A program made the translations under genes and the position numbers. DNA of 35,404 nucleotides from an uncultured Bacteroidota bacterium. Its GTDB lineage: Bacteria > Bacteroidota > Bacteroidia > Bacteroidales > WCHB1-69. Location: the NCBI GenBank assembly GCA_902770735.1, contig CACXUB010000007.1, positions 1-35,404 of the forward strand, in the 5' to 3' direction. Of this stretch, positions 1-8,523 are shown in pieces; positions within the stretch are counted from its first letter, which is position 1, and every line of letters begins with the position of its first letter. The notes under the pieces were generated by a model. The model saw only the letters and a program-made list of their open reading frames with translations. It had not been told where the DNA came from and made no database searches.

Positions 1-1041
<1,041 letters not shown>

Positions 1042-1044
1042 TTT

Positions 1045-1095
1045 TTGGCTATTGGCTGTTAGCTATTGGCCATTGGCTTTTAGCTAACAGCCAAT
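1045..1095. repeat. Repeat family A (GGCTGTTAGC / GCTAACAGCC) forming an inverted repeat
   Basis: Just after the gap stop, variants of TTGGCTATTGGCTGTTAGC are followed by the same word on the other strand. Bases 1051-1064 (ATTGGCTGTTAGCT) and 1082-1095 are perfect 14-bp reverse complements with a 17-nt loop, so the transcript could form a stable hairpin. No U-run follows, so this is not a classic terminator. The word recurs at 16254, 17791 and 26471. Confidence 0.85.
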
Positions 1096-1141
1096 TCATA
1101 TACTCATATTAATAATAAATTCACCATTAAATTCTTAAAAC

Positions 1142-1300
1142 ATGGAAAAATACGTATGTGATTTGTGCGGTTACACGTATGATCCCGAGGTTGGCGATCC
1201 CGACAACGGCATTGCTCCCGGCACCGCATTTGAAGATCTGCCCTCTAACTGGACCTGCCCGATGTGTGGCGTGGACAAATCCAGCTTCTCGAAGAAATAG
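1142..1300 (+). CDS. Rubredoxin (52 aa)
   Basis: Small cytoplasmic one-iron electron carrier. The protein begins [20 protein letters not shown] and ends with [13 protein letters not shown]. The two CxxC pairs (Cys6/Cys9 and Cys39/Cys42) are the four iron ligands of rubredoxin, and 52 residues is the normal family length. The aromatic residues Tyr4, Tyr11, Tyr13 and Trp37 match the conserved hydrophobic core. The ATG follows an A/T-rich leader without a clear Shine-Dalgarno site, as is usual in Bacteroidota. In anaerobes rubredoxin commonly passes electrons to flavodiiron proteins or rubrerythrin; a flavodiiron gene lies 2.5 kb downstream at 3855, past the divergent protease gene. The link is inferred. 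Confidence 0.95.
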   Translation: MEKYVCDLCGYTYDPEVGDPDNGIAPGTAFEDLPSNWTCPMCGVDKSSFSKK

Positions 1301-1326
1301 TCATTCTGTTTCTTAAGTTTATGCCA

Positions 1327-1364
1327 AAAAAGAAAGGCGGCCCGTTTGGACCGCCTTTCTTTTT
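1327..1364. terminator. Bidirectional intrinsic terminator between rubredoxin and the C10 protease
   Basis: A perfect 14-bp stem pairs 1327-1340 with 1351-1364 around a 10-nt loop. It is GC-rich in the middle (GGCGG/CCGCC) and flanked by A and T runs on both sides. It sits between two convergent genes, so it can serve both. Confidence 0.9.
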
Positions 1365-1382
1365 GTGTAATATAATATTGTA

Positions 1383-3665
1383 TTACTCCACGACGAATTT
1401 CTGGACGTGGCTGCCGTTGCTGCTGTTCAGATGGAGGAAGTAAACGCCCTTGGCGAGGTCGTTGACCGGAATCTGATACAGTTCGGTGCCGCCGTTGTGG
1501 CCGAAGACATCGGTGTAAACCGTCTTGCCCATCATGTTGACCACTTTCGCGCTGAATTCCTGTGCGTCATCGGCGGTGACTTCCACATTCACATAGTTGG
1601 TGGCAGGATTCGGGTACATGCTGACTTCCACGTTGTTGAAGTCGCTGATACCGGTGTGGATGCCGTAGTATTGGAGTTCGAAGCCAGTACCTTGAAGCTT
1701 GTTGTCGGTGGCGAAGCGGACAATGATTCTGGAGGTGGGGGCGCCGGAGACGTTGAACAACGGGATGTCCGCGGTGTAGGTCTGGGTCGGCGGGGTGTTG
1801 ATGTCGTAACGAGCCAGCAGCTCTCTGGAGCTTGAGGAGTTGCTCTTGTTGTAATAGATGTCCACGAAATCACCTTCTCTGAGGTCGAATTTCGGGAAAG
1901 CGTAGACGAGACGATCCGTGTATTTGAGGTTCAGGGTGTACTCGCAAATGTTGGAAGCGCGGTAGGTGTCGTCATTCGTGGCGTTGTTGGGCTTGTCGGT
2001 CAGGAGCATGCACTGGTCGGTGTAGGTTTTGTCGGAGCAGGCGCTCTTGTTGAAGGAGGTGACCTCATATTTCAACACGAAGCCGTAGTCGGTTTCGGAG
2101 TTGGCGGTGGAGGTGAAGACCACGAGCACGCTGTCAGCGTTCACGGTGACGGAGCTGGGAAGCGGTTCGCCGGTGTAGTCGCCGTGTTCACAGCCGGAGA
2201 CGTTGGTGTAGTCGGAGCAGGCAGCCATCAGGTAGTTGCCGCTGTATTGTTGTTTGATGCCGGAGGCTTCGGTGCCGCCGTTGTAGATGATGACCTTGTC
2301 GCCGTTCTTCACTTTCAGTTTGGAGAACTGGAACTTGTAGGCGGTGGCGTCGGGGCAGGCGATGACCCATCTGCGGTTGGAGTTGGGGGCGTATTTCATG
2401 TTGCCGGCGCCGTCGCTGATGGTGCCGAAGCTGGAGGTGACGCGTTTGGAGCTCTCAGCGGGTTTCGCGATGGCTGCGCTGTCGGGGATCAGGGAGGTCA
2501 TCATGGTGTTGGAACCGCTCACATTGAAGTTGCCATAGCTGCTGGTGACCTGGTTGTTGATGAGGAAGTAGCCGTTGCTGGAACCTGCCCAACCCCAGTT
2601 CACGTGGAAATAGGTGGCGTTGCCGATGGTGGTGTAACCATCCACGATCCAGGCGTGGCCGCCGGCGGCGTTGCTTTGACCGGAGAAGAACAGCGGACGA
2701 CGGGCGTCGAGTTCGGCTTTGGCTTTGTTCACCCACAGATACATCAGGGAGTCGGCGGGAACCACGTCGCTGACATTGATGAACTGGGCGTTGTCGGAGA
2801 AGAAATAGTGGTCTTGAAGTGCGTTCAAGGCGTATTCGGACTGGGAACCGGAACCGTCCCAACCGTAGCTCATGCGCACGGAGACACCGCAGTGGTAAAT
2901 CAGCTTGGCGAGTTCGCCGTCATAGCTGCCCAACTGGTCGGTCATGGCGTCGTAGTCGTATGTGGCCTGGCTGTAGTTCACTGTTTGGCGGGGATAGGTG
3001 TAGATGAGCTCACCGTCGTCGTTGTATTCCTTGGGAATGTAGGAAAGCACGCCGTAGCCGTGTTCGGGATAACGGTAGTAGTACAGGATGTTGGCCATGG
3101 TCAGCGCGACGCAGCCCACAGGGGTGCGGTGATCCTCAGCGTAGGTGTTCTGCGGGTTGTAGGGACAGTATTGGTTGTAGAACTGCTCCTGTGTCCAGCG
3201 GGTGGTCACCAACGGTTCCACGCACGGGTTGCCCTTGACAGCATAAGGCTTGAAGTCGGCAGCCAGATAGTGGCTCCAGTCGTTGCGGGTGGACAGCGCT
3301 GCGGAGGGATTGCCCATCAGGTAGGACATTTGCTCGGCGTAACGCTCGGTGTAGATGTCGGCACCGGTGCCGGTCTCGAAGTTGCTTTCCAGGGAGTAGG
3401 CCAACACGGGGTTCGCCAGATCCGTGGCGGAGACAATCATGAATCCTTTGTCACCGACGCTGAAACGGTAGGTCACAGGCGTGCCTTCGGCGGAATACTC
3501 CGTGTTCACGAGGGTCAGCTCCATTTGGCCGGCCTTGGTCGCGCCGACACGCTCTGAGAGGAAGTTCTTGGACGCTCTCATGGCATCCTCTACGGGGATA
3601 ACATTCACCGCGTAGCTCAGGGTGATGAACATCAATAACGATGCTAACAGGGTAAATTTCTTCAT
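1383..3665 (-). CDS. Secreted streptopain-family (C10) cysteine protease with CUB-like domains and T9SS sorting tail
   Basis: Predicted extracellular or cell-surface protease of 760 residues. Order of parts: Sec signal peptide (MKKFTLLASLLMFITLSYA); propeptide of the C10 inhibitor type to about residue 150; C10 catalytic domain with Cys185 in PVGCVALTMANILYYYRYP, His337 in GGHAWIVDGY and the NWGW loop at 356-359; a CUB-like domain at about 410-530; a second beta-rich CUB-like module at about 540-670; and a type IX sorting domain from about 680, marked by MYPNPATNYVNVEV and ending GVYFLHLN...QKFVVE. Known relatives are streptopain SpeB, interpain A and PrtT. Catalytic residues are intact, so it is probably an active zymogen. 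It is monocistronic, with its own promoter at 3714-3721 and a terminator downstream. Natural substrates cannot be inferred. Confidence 0.92.
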   Translation of the reverse strand: MKKFTLLASLLMFITLSYAVNVIPVEDAMRASKNFLSERVGATKAGQMELTLVNTEYSAEGTPVTYRFSVGDKGFMIVSATDLANPVLAYSLESNFETGTGADIYTERYAEQMSYLMGNPSAALSTRNDWSHYLAADFKPYAVKGNPCVEPLVTTRWTQEQFYNQYCPYNPQNTYAEDHRTPVGCVALTMANILYYYRYPEHGYGVLSYIPKEYNDDGELIYTYPRQTVNYSQATYDYDAMTDQLGSYDGELAKLIYHCGVSVRMSYGWDGSGSQSEYALNALQDHYFFSDNAQFINVSDVVPADSLMYLWVNKAKAELDARRPLFFSGQSNAAGGHAWIVDGYTTIGNATYFHVNWGWAGSSNGYFLINNQVTSSYGNFNVSGSNTMMTSLIPDSAAIAKPAESSKRVTSSFGTISDGAGNMKYAPNSNRRWVIACPDATAYKFQFSKLKVKNGDKVIIYNGGTEASGIKQQYSGNYLMAACSDYTNVSGCEHGDYTGEPLPSSVTVNADSVLVVFTSTANSETDYGFVLKYEVTSFNKSACSDKTYTDQCMLLTDKPNNATNDDTYRASNICEYTLNLKYTDRLVYAFPKFDLREGDFVDIYYNKSNSSSSRELLARYDINTPPTQTYTADIPLFNVSGAPTSRIIVRFATDNKLQGTGFELQYYGIHTGISDFNNVEVSMYPNPATNYVNVEVTADDAQEFSAKVVNMMGKTVYTDVFGHNGGTELYQIPVNDLAKGVYFLHLNSSNGSHVQKFVVE

Positions 3666-3713
3666 ACTTTATAGAATTTTATTTATACTTATTCCAATTA
3701 ATATTATAGCCCG

Positions 3714-3721
3714 CAAAAATA
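3714..3721 (-). promoter_or_regulatory. Bacteroidota -7 element for the C10 protease
   Basis: On the minus strand this reads TATTTTTG, matching TAnnTTTG, about 50 bp before the protease ATG. A convincing -33 TTG is not obvious in the A/T-rich upstream DNA. Confidence 0.5.
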
Positions 3722-3789
3722 CAAAAAAAATTAATCGGCCGCGCGGTTGATTCATAATTTAATTTTTTTCGCGCAAAGATGTTTTTTTG

Positions 3790-3797
3790 TATTTTTG
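3790..3797 (+). promoter_or_regulatory. Bacteroidota -7 element for the flavodiiron gene
   Basis: TATTTTTG matches TAnnTTTG and lies 57 bp before the flavodiiron ATG. The gap 3666-3854 is a divergent promoter region shared with the protease and is very A/T-rich. Confidence 0.5.
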
Positions 3798-3854
3798 CAC
3801 CTTGGTTTTGAATGACCGAAAAATGATATGCAGGACAAACAGTTATAATTAAAT

Positions 3855-5054
3855 ATGAATACAGCAAGAAAAGTTACTGAAGATTTATGGTATATCGGAG
3901 CTTCCGACCGTCGGTTGGCCCTTTTTGAGAACATGATGCCCATCCCGAGCGGCACGTCTTATAATTCCTACGTCCTCCTCGATGAGAAGACGGTGCTTTT
4001 GGACACGGTCGATCAGGCGGTAGGCGCCCAGTTCTTGGAGAACCTGACCGCAGTGCTGGCCGGCCGCGCTCTCGACTACATCGTTGTCCATCACGTGGAA
4101 CCCGACCATCTGGCCTCCCTGCAGGAGGTGCTGGTGCGTTGGCCGAACGCCGTCGTCGTTTGCAGCATGCAGGCTTCCCGCTTCATGAAACAGTTTATGG
4201 ATATTCCTGAAAGTGTTCAGATTCAGGTGGTTAAGGAAGGCGAAACGCTGGCTTCCGGCAAACATACGCTGAACTTCGTGGGGGCGCAGATGGTGCACTG
4301 GCCGGAAGTGCTGGTCTCCTACGACTCCACCGACAAGGTGCTCTTCTCCGCCGATGCCTTCGGAACGTTCGGCGCCCTGAACGGCAACCTCTACGCCGAC
4401 GAGGTCAATTTCGACCGCGAATGGATGTATGAAGCCCGACGCTATTATACTAATATTGTAGGAAAGTATGGTATGCAGGTGCAGAACCTCCTCAAGAAGG
4501 CCGCCACGTTCGACATCGCCATGATCTGCCCGCTCCACGGTCCCATCTGGCGCAAGGATTTCGGGAAATTCATCGAGAAGTACGACAAGTGGAGCCGCTA
4601 CGAGCCCGAAGACAAGGAAGTGGTGGTCATCTACGGCTCTATGTACGGTCATACGGAGTCCGTGGCCACCGTGCTGTCCGGGATGCTGGCCGACAAGGGC
4701 TGCCGCAACGTGCGCATGTACGACGTCTCCGCCACGCACGTCTCTTACTTGGTGTCGGAGTCGTTCCGTTGCAGCCACATCGTGCTCGTCGCGCCGACCT
4801 ACAACGGCGGACTTTACCCGCCGATGGAGAACTATCTGCTTGATATCAAGGCACATCTGTTGCAGAACCGCACCTTCACCGTCATTGAGAACGGCTCTTG
4901 GGCACCCGTCTCCGGCAACGCCGTCAAAGCCATCCTCGGCGAGATGAAGAACACCACGGTTCTGGAACCCGCCATCACCTTCAAATCGGCCATGAAAGAA
5001 GAGCAACGCGCTGAACTGGAAGCCCTTGCGGATGCCATTGTCGCTTCGTTGTAA
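3855..5054 (+). CDS. fprA: Flavodiiron protein (A-type flavoprotein; O2/NO reductase)
   Basis: Cytoplasmic enzyme that reduces O2 to water and/or NO to N2O, protecting anaerobes. At 399 residues it has the minimal two-domain form. The metallo-beta-lactamase-like domain (about 1-250) carries the diiron ligands: HVEPDH (His80, Glu82, Asp84, His85), His148 in MVHWPE, Asp167 in SADAFG and His228 in CPLHGP. The flavodoxin domain (about 255-399) starts VVVIYGSMYGHTES, the FMN phosphate loop. There is no fused rubredoxin or flavin reductase, so electrons must come from separate partners; a rubredoxin gene is at 1142 and an NAD(P)H-ferredoxin oxidoreductase gene follows immediately. O2 versus NO preference cannot be read from sequence. 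Confidence 0.95.
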   Translation: MNTARKVTEDLWYIGASDRRLALFENMMPIPSGTSYNSYVLLDEKTVLLDTVDQAVGAQFLENLTAVLAGRALDYIVVHHVEPDHLASLQEVLVRWPNAVVVCSMQASRFMKQFMDIPESVQIQVVKEGETLASGKHTLNFVGAQMVHWPEVLVSYDSTDKVLFSADAFGTFGALNGNLYADEVNFDREWMYEARRYYTNIVGKYGMQVQNLLKKAATFDIAMICPLHGPIWRKDFGKFIEKYDKWSRYEPEDKEVVVIYGSMYGHTESVATVLSGMLADKGCRNVRMYDVSATHVSYLVSESFRCSHIVLVAPTYNGGLYPPMENYLLDIKAHLLQNRTFTVIENGSWAPVSGNAVKAILGEMKNTTVLEPAITFKSAMKEEQRAELEALADAIVASL

Positions 5055-5070
5055 ATGTACCTGAACCAAT

Positions 5071-5131
5071 TAACCTATAACCTTTTAACCCTCTAACCTT
5101 CTAACCTTCTAACCTTCTAACCCTCTAACCC
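5071..5131. repeat. Repeat family C: tandem CTAACCTT octamers
   Basis: Between the flavodiiron stop and the next ATG the DNA is almost wholly a degenerate octamer tandem, (C/T)TAACC(T/C)T, running up to the start codon. The same word occurs inverted at 18487-18529. It occupies the space where a ribosome binding site would be. Confidence 0.9.
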
Positions 5132-7402
5132 ATGTATAAAATCGTCAAAAAGGAAGAATTAGGGCAAGACACTTTTTTAATGGAAGTGGAAGCTCCGAAG
5201 ATTGCGCAGGCCGTGTTGCCCGGGCAGTTCGTCATCGTGAAAGCGGACGAGACCGCCGAGCGCATCCCCTTGACCGTCAGTGACACGTATTTGCCGGACG
5301 GTACTATTACTCTGGTAATCAAAGCGATAGGAATATCAACCCGCAAGATTGTATCCTTTGCGGTTGGCGATTTTTTCCATGATGTGGTGGGGCCGTTGGG
5401 CAACCCGTCGGCGTTCATTCACCGCCCGATCGGGATGCTGCGGCGTTCGCGCTATTGTTTCATAGCGGGAGGTGTTGGCATCGCGCCGGTCTTTCCATTG
5501 GTAAAGTGGATGTCACAACACGGACTGGAGTGCGATGTCATCATCGGGGCCCGCAACGCGTCGCTGCTCTTCTATATCGAGCAGTTCCGCAAAATTACCA
5601 ACAACCTCTACATCGCCACCGACGATGGCTCCATGGGCTTCAAGGGCAATGTCACCGACATGCTGACCAAGCTCGTGAAGGAGGAGGGTCGTCGCTACGA
5701 TGAAATCACCGCCATCGGCCCGATGATCATGATGAAGTTCGTGTCGTTGAAAGCCAAGGAGTTAGGGATTCCCTGCGTGGTGAGCCTCAACTCGCTGATG
5801 GTGGACGGCACCGGCATGTGCGGCGCGTGTCGCGTGCAGGTCGGCGGCCAGACCAAGTTCACCTGCGTCGATGGTCCCGAGTTCGACGGCGCCCTCATCA
5901 ACTTCGACGAGTGTATGCACCGCCAGGCGATGTACGACCATATTGAAGGTCGTAAGTTGTTGGAAGAGGAAGAATTACGTGAAAATCACCAATGCCATAT
6001 CGGCGGTATCGCACATGAGGCCCTTCCACCGAAATCACGCGTGCCGGTGCGCGAGCAAGCGCCCGAGGTGCGTCGTTCAAACTTTAGGGAGGTTTGTTTC
6101 GGCTACAACGCCGAAGAAGCGGTGGAAGAGGCTCGCCGATGTCTGACCTGCAAACGTCCGTTCTGCATGGAAGGCTGTCCGGTGCATATCCGCATTCCCG
6201 ATTTCATTTCGCTGATCAAGGACGGCCAGTTCGACAAGGCCGCCGTGCTGCTGAAGGAGGACACTGCGCTGCCGTCCGTGTGCGGCCGCGTCTGCCCGCA
6301 GGAAAGCCAGTGCGAAGGCAAGTGCGTCCTCGGCCGTAAGGGCGAACCCGTGGCCATCGGCAAGCTGGAACGTTTCATCGGCGACTGGTCGATGAAGAAT
6401 CATGTTTCACCCCACAAACCGGTAGAGAAGAACGGCAAGAAGGTGGCCGTGGTGGGCAGCGGTCCCGCCGGCTTGACTTGCGCCAAGGAATTGCGCTGCA
6501 TGGGTTACGATGTAACAGTCTATGAAGCACTTCACGAATTTGGCGGCGTGCTTGTCTATGGCATTCCGGAGTTCCGTCTGCCGAAGAATGACATCGTGAA
6601 GCCCGAAATCGAGACCATCAAGAACCTCGGCGTGCGCTTCGAGAGCGACGTGGTCATCGGACGCACGCTCGCCGTGGACGACCTGATGAACAAATGGGGT
6701 TACGATGCCGTGTTTCTCGCCACAGGTGCGGGATTCCCCAATTTCATGAACATCGAGGGCGAAAACCTCTGCGGTGTCGTTTCCGCCAACGAATTTTTGA
6801 CGCGCAACAACCTGTTGTTCGCCTACAAGGAAAAATACGAAACCCCGAACTATGTCGGCAAGAAGGTGACCGTGGTCGGTGGCGGCAACGTGGCTATGGA
6901 TGCGGCGCGCACGGCCATCCGTCTCGGTGCGGAGGTCCACATCGTCTATCGTCGTTCCGAGGAAGAGCTGCCCGCCCGTCGCGAGGAGGTACACCATGCC
7001 AAGGAGGAGGGTATCGACTTCCAACTGCTGACCAATCCGGTGCGCATCATCGGCGACGAAAAGGGCTGGGTGTGCGGCATGGAGTGCATTCGCATGGAGC
7101 TCACGGAACCCGATGCTTCGGGACGCCGTCGTCCGATGCCGATTCCCGGCTCCGAATTTGTGTTGGAAACCGATATGGTGATCATGTCCATCGGAACATC
7201 GCCTAACCCGCTGATTTACACCACCACACAAGGGCTGGATGTCAACAAGCACGGTTGTATTGTGGCGGACGAGAACGGCGTCACCTCCCGGAAGGGCATC
7301 TTTGCCGGCGGAGACATCGTTTCTGGCGCGGCCACGGTCATCCTCGCCATGGGCGCGGGAAAGAGCGCGGCGAAGGCGATTGACGAGTATTTAAGGGGAT
7401 AG
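5132..7402 (+). CDS. Fused NfnA-NfnB-type NADH-dependent ferredoxin:NADP+ oxidoreductase / glutamate-synthase small-subunit-like protein
   Basis: 756 residues joining two normally separate subunits. Residues 1 to ~270 are PyrK/NfnA-like: a ferredoxin-reductase fold with FAD/NAD sites and a [2Fe-2S] site formed by Asp225, Cys230, Cys233 and Cys245, the Asp-plus-three-Cys set described for NfnA rather than the four Cys of PyrK. Residues ~280-756 are NfnB/GltD-like: [4Fe-4S] ligands Cys337, 340, 345, 349 and Cys384, 388, 394, 398, FAD motif GSGPAG at 442-447, and NADP motif GGGNVA at 583-588. Probable role: balancing NADH, NADPH and ferredoxin, possibly by electron bifurcation. Automated annotation often calls such fusions dihydroorotate dehydrogenase electron-transfer subunit/glutamate synthase; no pyrD or large gltB subunit is nearby. 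It is probably co-transcribed with fprA. The last residues and stop lie in a repeat. Confidence 0.9.
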   Translation: MYKIVKKEELGQDTFLMEVEAPKIAQAVLPGQFVIVKADETAERIPLTVSDTYLPDGTITLVIKAIGISTRKIVSFAVGDFFHDVVGPLGNPSAFIHRPIGMLRRSRYCFIAGGVGIAPVFPLVKWMSQHGLECDVIIGARNASLLFYIEQFRKITNNLYIATDDGSMGFKGNVTDMLTKLVKEEGRRYDEITAIGPMIMMKFVSLKAKELGIPCVVSLNSLMVDGTGMCGACRVQVGGQTKFTCVDGPEFDGALINFDECMHRQAMYDHIEGRKLLEEEELRENHQCHIGGIAHEALPPKSRVPVREQAPEVRRSNFREVCFGYNAEEAVEEARRCLTCKRPFCMEGCPVHIRIPDFISLIKDGQFDKAAVLLKEDTALPSVCGRVCPQESQCEGKCVLGRKGEPVAIGKLERFIGDWSMKNHVSPHKPVEKNGKKVAVVGSGPAGLTCAKELRCMGYDVTVYEALHEFGGVLVYGIPEFRLPKNDIVKPEIETIKNLGVRFESDVVIGRTLAVDDLMNKWGYDAVFLATGAGFPNFMNIEGENLCGVVSANEFLTRNNLLFAYKEKYETPNYVGKKVTVVGGGNVAMDAARTAIRLGAEVHIVYRRSEEELPARREEVHHAKEEGIDFQLLTNPVRIIGDEKGWVCGMECIRMELTEPDASGRRRPMPIPGSEFVLETDMVIMSIGTSPNPLIYTTTQGLDVNKHGCIVADENGVTSRKGIFAGGDIVSGAATVILAMGAGKSAAKAIDEYLRG

Positions 7403-7431
7403 GGAATAGGGCCAAGGAAATAGGCAATAGT
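7394..7431. repeat. Repeat family E (GGGATAGGGAATAGGG-like)
   Basis: Tandem GGATAGGGAATAGGG variants followed by AAATAGGCAATAG. The stop codon TAG of the preceding gene (7400-7402) is inside the first unit. A related tract lies at 10840-10873. Confidence 0.75.
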
Positions 7432-7433
7432 AG

Positions 7434-7460
7434 AGCCGTCACATTGTGGCGGCTTTTTTT
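7434..7460 (+). terminator. Intrinsic terminator of the fprA-nfnAB unit
   Basis: AGCCGTC at 7434-7440 pairs with GGCGGCT at 7448-7454 (one G-U pair) around ACATTGT, followed by a run of T. The T-run overlaps the last codons of the convergent anmK gene. Confidence 0.85.
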
Positions 7461-8523
7461 ATACGTACACGCAGCCGCCGCAGTTGTCCTCGCGGGCGCC
7501 CGTCACGCTGCGCAGGCAGTTGTTCTCGCCCGTCAACCGTAGTAAACCCAGAAAGGCGAAAATCAAAGCCTCCTTGTAATCGATAATCAAAGGATCTGGA
7601 ACGATGACTCTTAGCGTATTTCTCTGATTCTGAATTTGTTCTATCAAAAAAGAGTGATGAGCGCCGCCGCCGGTGACCAACAGGGTGCGGGCTTTTTCCG
7701 GCACGTTGGCGATGATTTGGTCGGCGATGTGTGCCACCACCGTTCGCAACAGGTCGGCGACACTGTGGTTCGACAAAAACGGGTTCAGCACGGGCGTGAA
7801 TACGTCATCATACCACTCTTTTCCCAAAGATTTAGGCGGTTTTTGGTGATAATAACCCAAATCGTTCAAGGTTTGCCGCAATTCGGGAATAAGGGTGCCC
7901 TCTTTAGCAAGCAGACCGTCTTTGTCGTAAGACAATCCCGCGAGATTGGCTAACTTGTTGAGTGCCATGTTGCACGGCGAAATATCGTAAGCAATACGTT
8001 GGCTGTCAATGCGATACGAAATATTAGAGAAGCCGCCCAAGTTCAGGCAGGCGTCGTATTCCCCGAACAGCAGCTCATCCCCGATGGGAACTAACGGCGC
8101 TCCTTGTCCGCCCAAGGCCACGTCTTTCGTGCGGAAATCGCAGACAGTCAGGATTTTCGTCTTTGCCGCGAGAACGGCCCCGTTGCCGATCTGTGTGGTC
8201 AGCCCGATGTCGGGTTGGTGGAAGACGGTGTGCCCGTGCGAAGCGAGAAAGTCCGGCCGAGGACCGTCGCCCAGCCAGTCGTTGATGGCTTTCGCGAAAC
8301 ACTCCGCCACATCGTTGTTGAGTTTAACGTACTCTAAAGCAGATAGATACGGAGCATCCGACAACCGCTGGCGAAACGTCTCGGCATACGGGATGGTCAC
8401 CGCCTTGTCAATGCGGTAATCCCAGTTGCCGTTCTCCTTTCGGGTGAAATGACACCATGCCAGGTCGATGCCGTCCAACGAGGTGCCGGACATGATTCCG
8501 ATGCCGTCCCATTCGTTTCTCAT
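7459..8523 (-). CDS. anmK: Anhydro-N-acetylmuramic acid kinase
   Basis: Cytoplasmic peptidoglycan-recycling enzyme: it opens the 1,6-anhydro ring of anhydro-MurNAc and phosphorylates it with ATP to give MurNAc-6-phosphate. The family signature MSGTSLDGID is at residues 11-20; other family blocks are FLASHGHTVFHQP, TQIGNGAVLAA, CDFRTKDVALGGQGAPLVP and the nucleotide-binding LVTGGGAHHSFL near the C-terminus. The length of 354 residues is typical. Its ATG overlaps the murF stop by 4 bp (ATGA), so the two are translationally coupled. The usual next enzyme, MurQ etherase, is not in the window. Confidence 0.95.
   Translation of the reverse strand: MRNEWDGIGIMSGTSLDGIDLAWCHFTRKENGNWDYRIDKAVTIPYAETFRQRLSDAPYLSALEYVKLNNDVAECFAKAINDWLGDGPRPDFLASHGHTVFHQPDIGLTTQIGNGAVLAAKTKILTVCDFRTKDVALGGQGAPLVPIGDELLFGEYDACLNLGGFSNISYRIDSQRIAYDISPCNMALNKLANLAGLSYDKDGLLAKEGTLIPELRQTLNDLGYYHQKPPKSLGKEWYDDVFTPVLNPFLSNHSVADLLRTVVAHIADQIIANVPEKARTLLVTGGGAHHSFLIEQIQNQRNTLRVIVPDPLIIDYKEALIFAFLGLLRLTGENNCLRSVTGAREDNCGGCVYV

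Noticed and set aside
2184..3557. Long plus-strand open frame (457 codons) opposite the C10 protease
   Set aside because: It mirrors the codon bias of the minus-strand gene; its Gly/Val/His-rich product has no domain, and the protease on the other strand is unmistakable.
5132..7402. Dihydroorotate dehydrogenase electron-transfer subunit (pyrK) for pyrimidine synthesis
   Set aside because: The [2Fe-2S] ligands are the Asp-plus-three-Cys set of NfnA, the protein is fused to an NfnB-like half, and no pyrD is adjacent.
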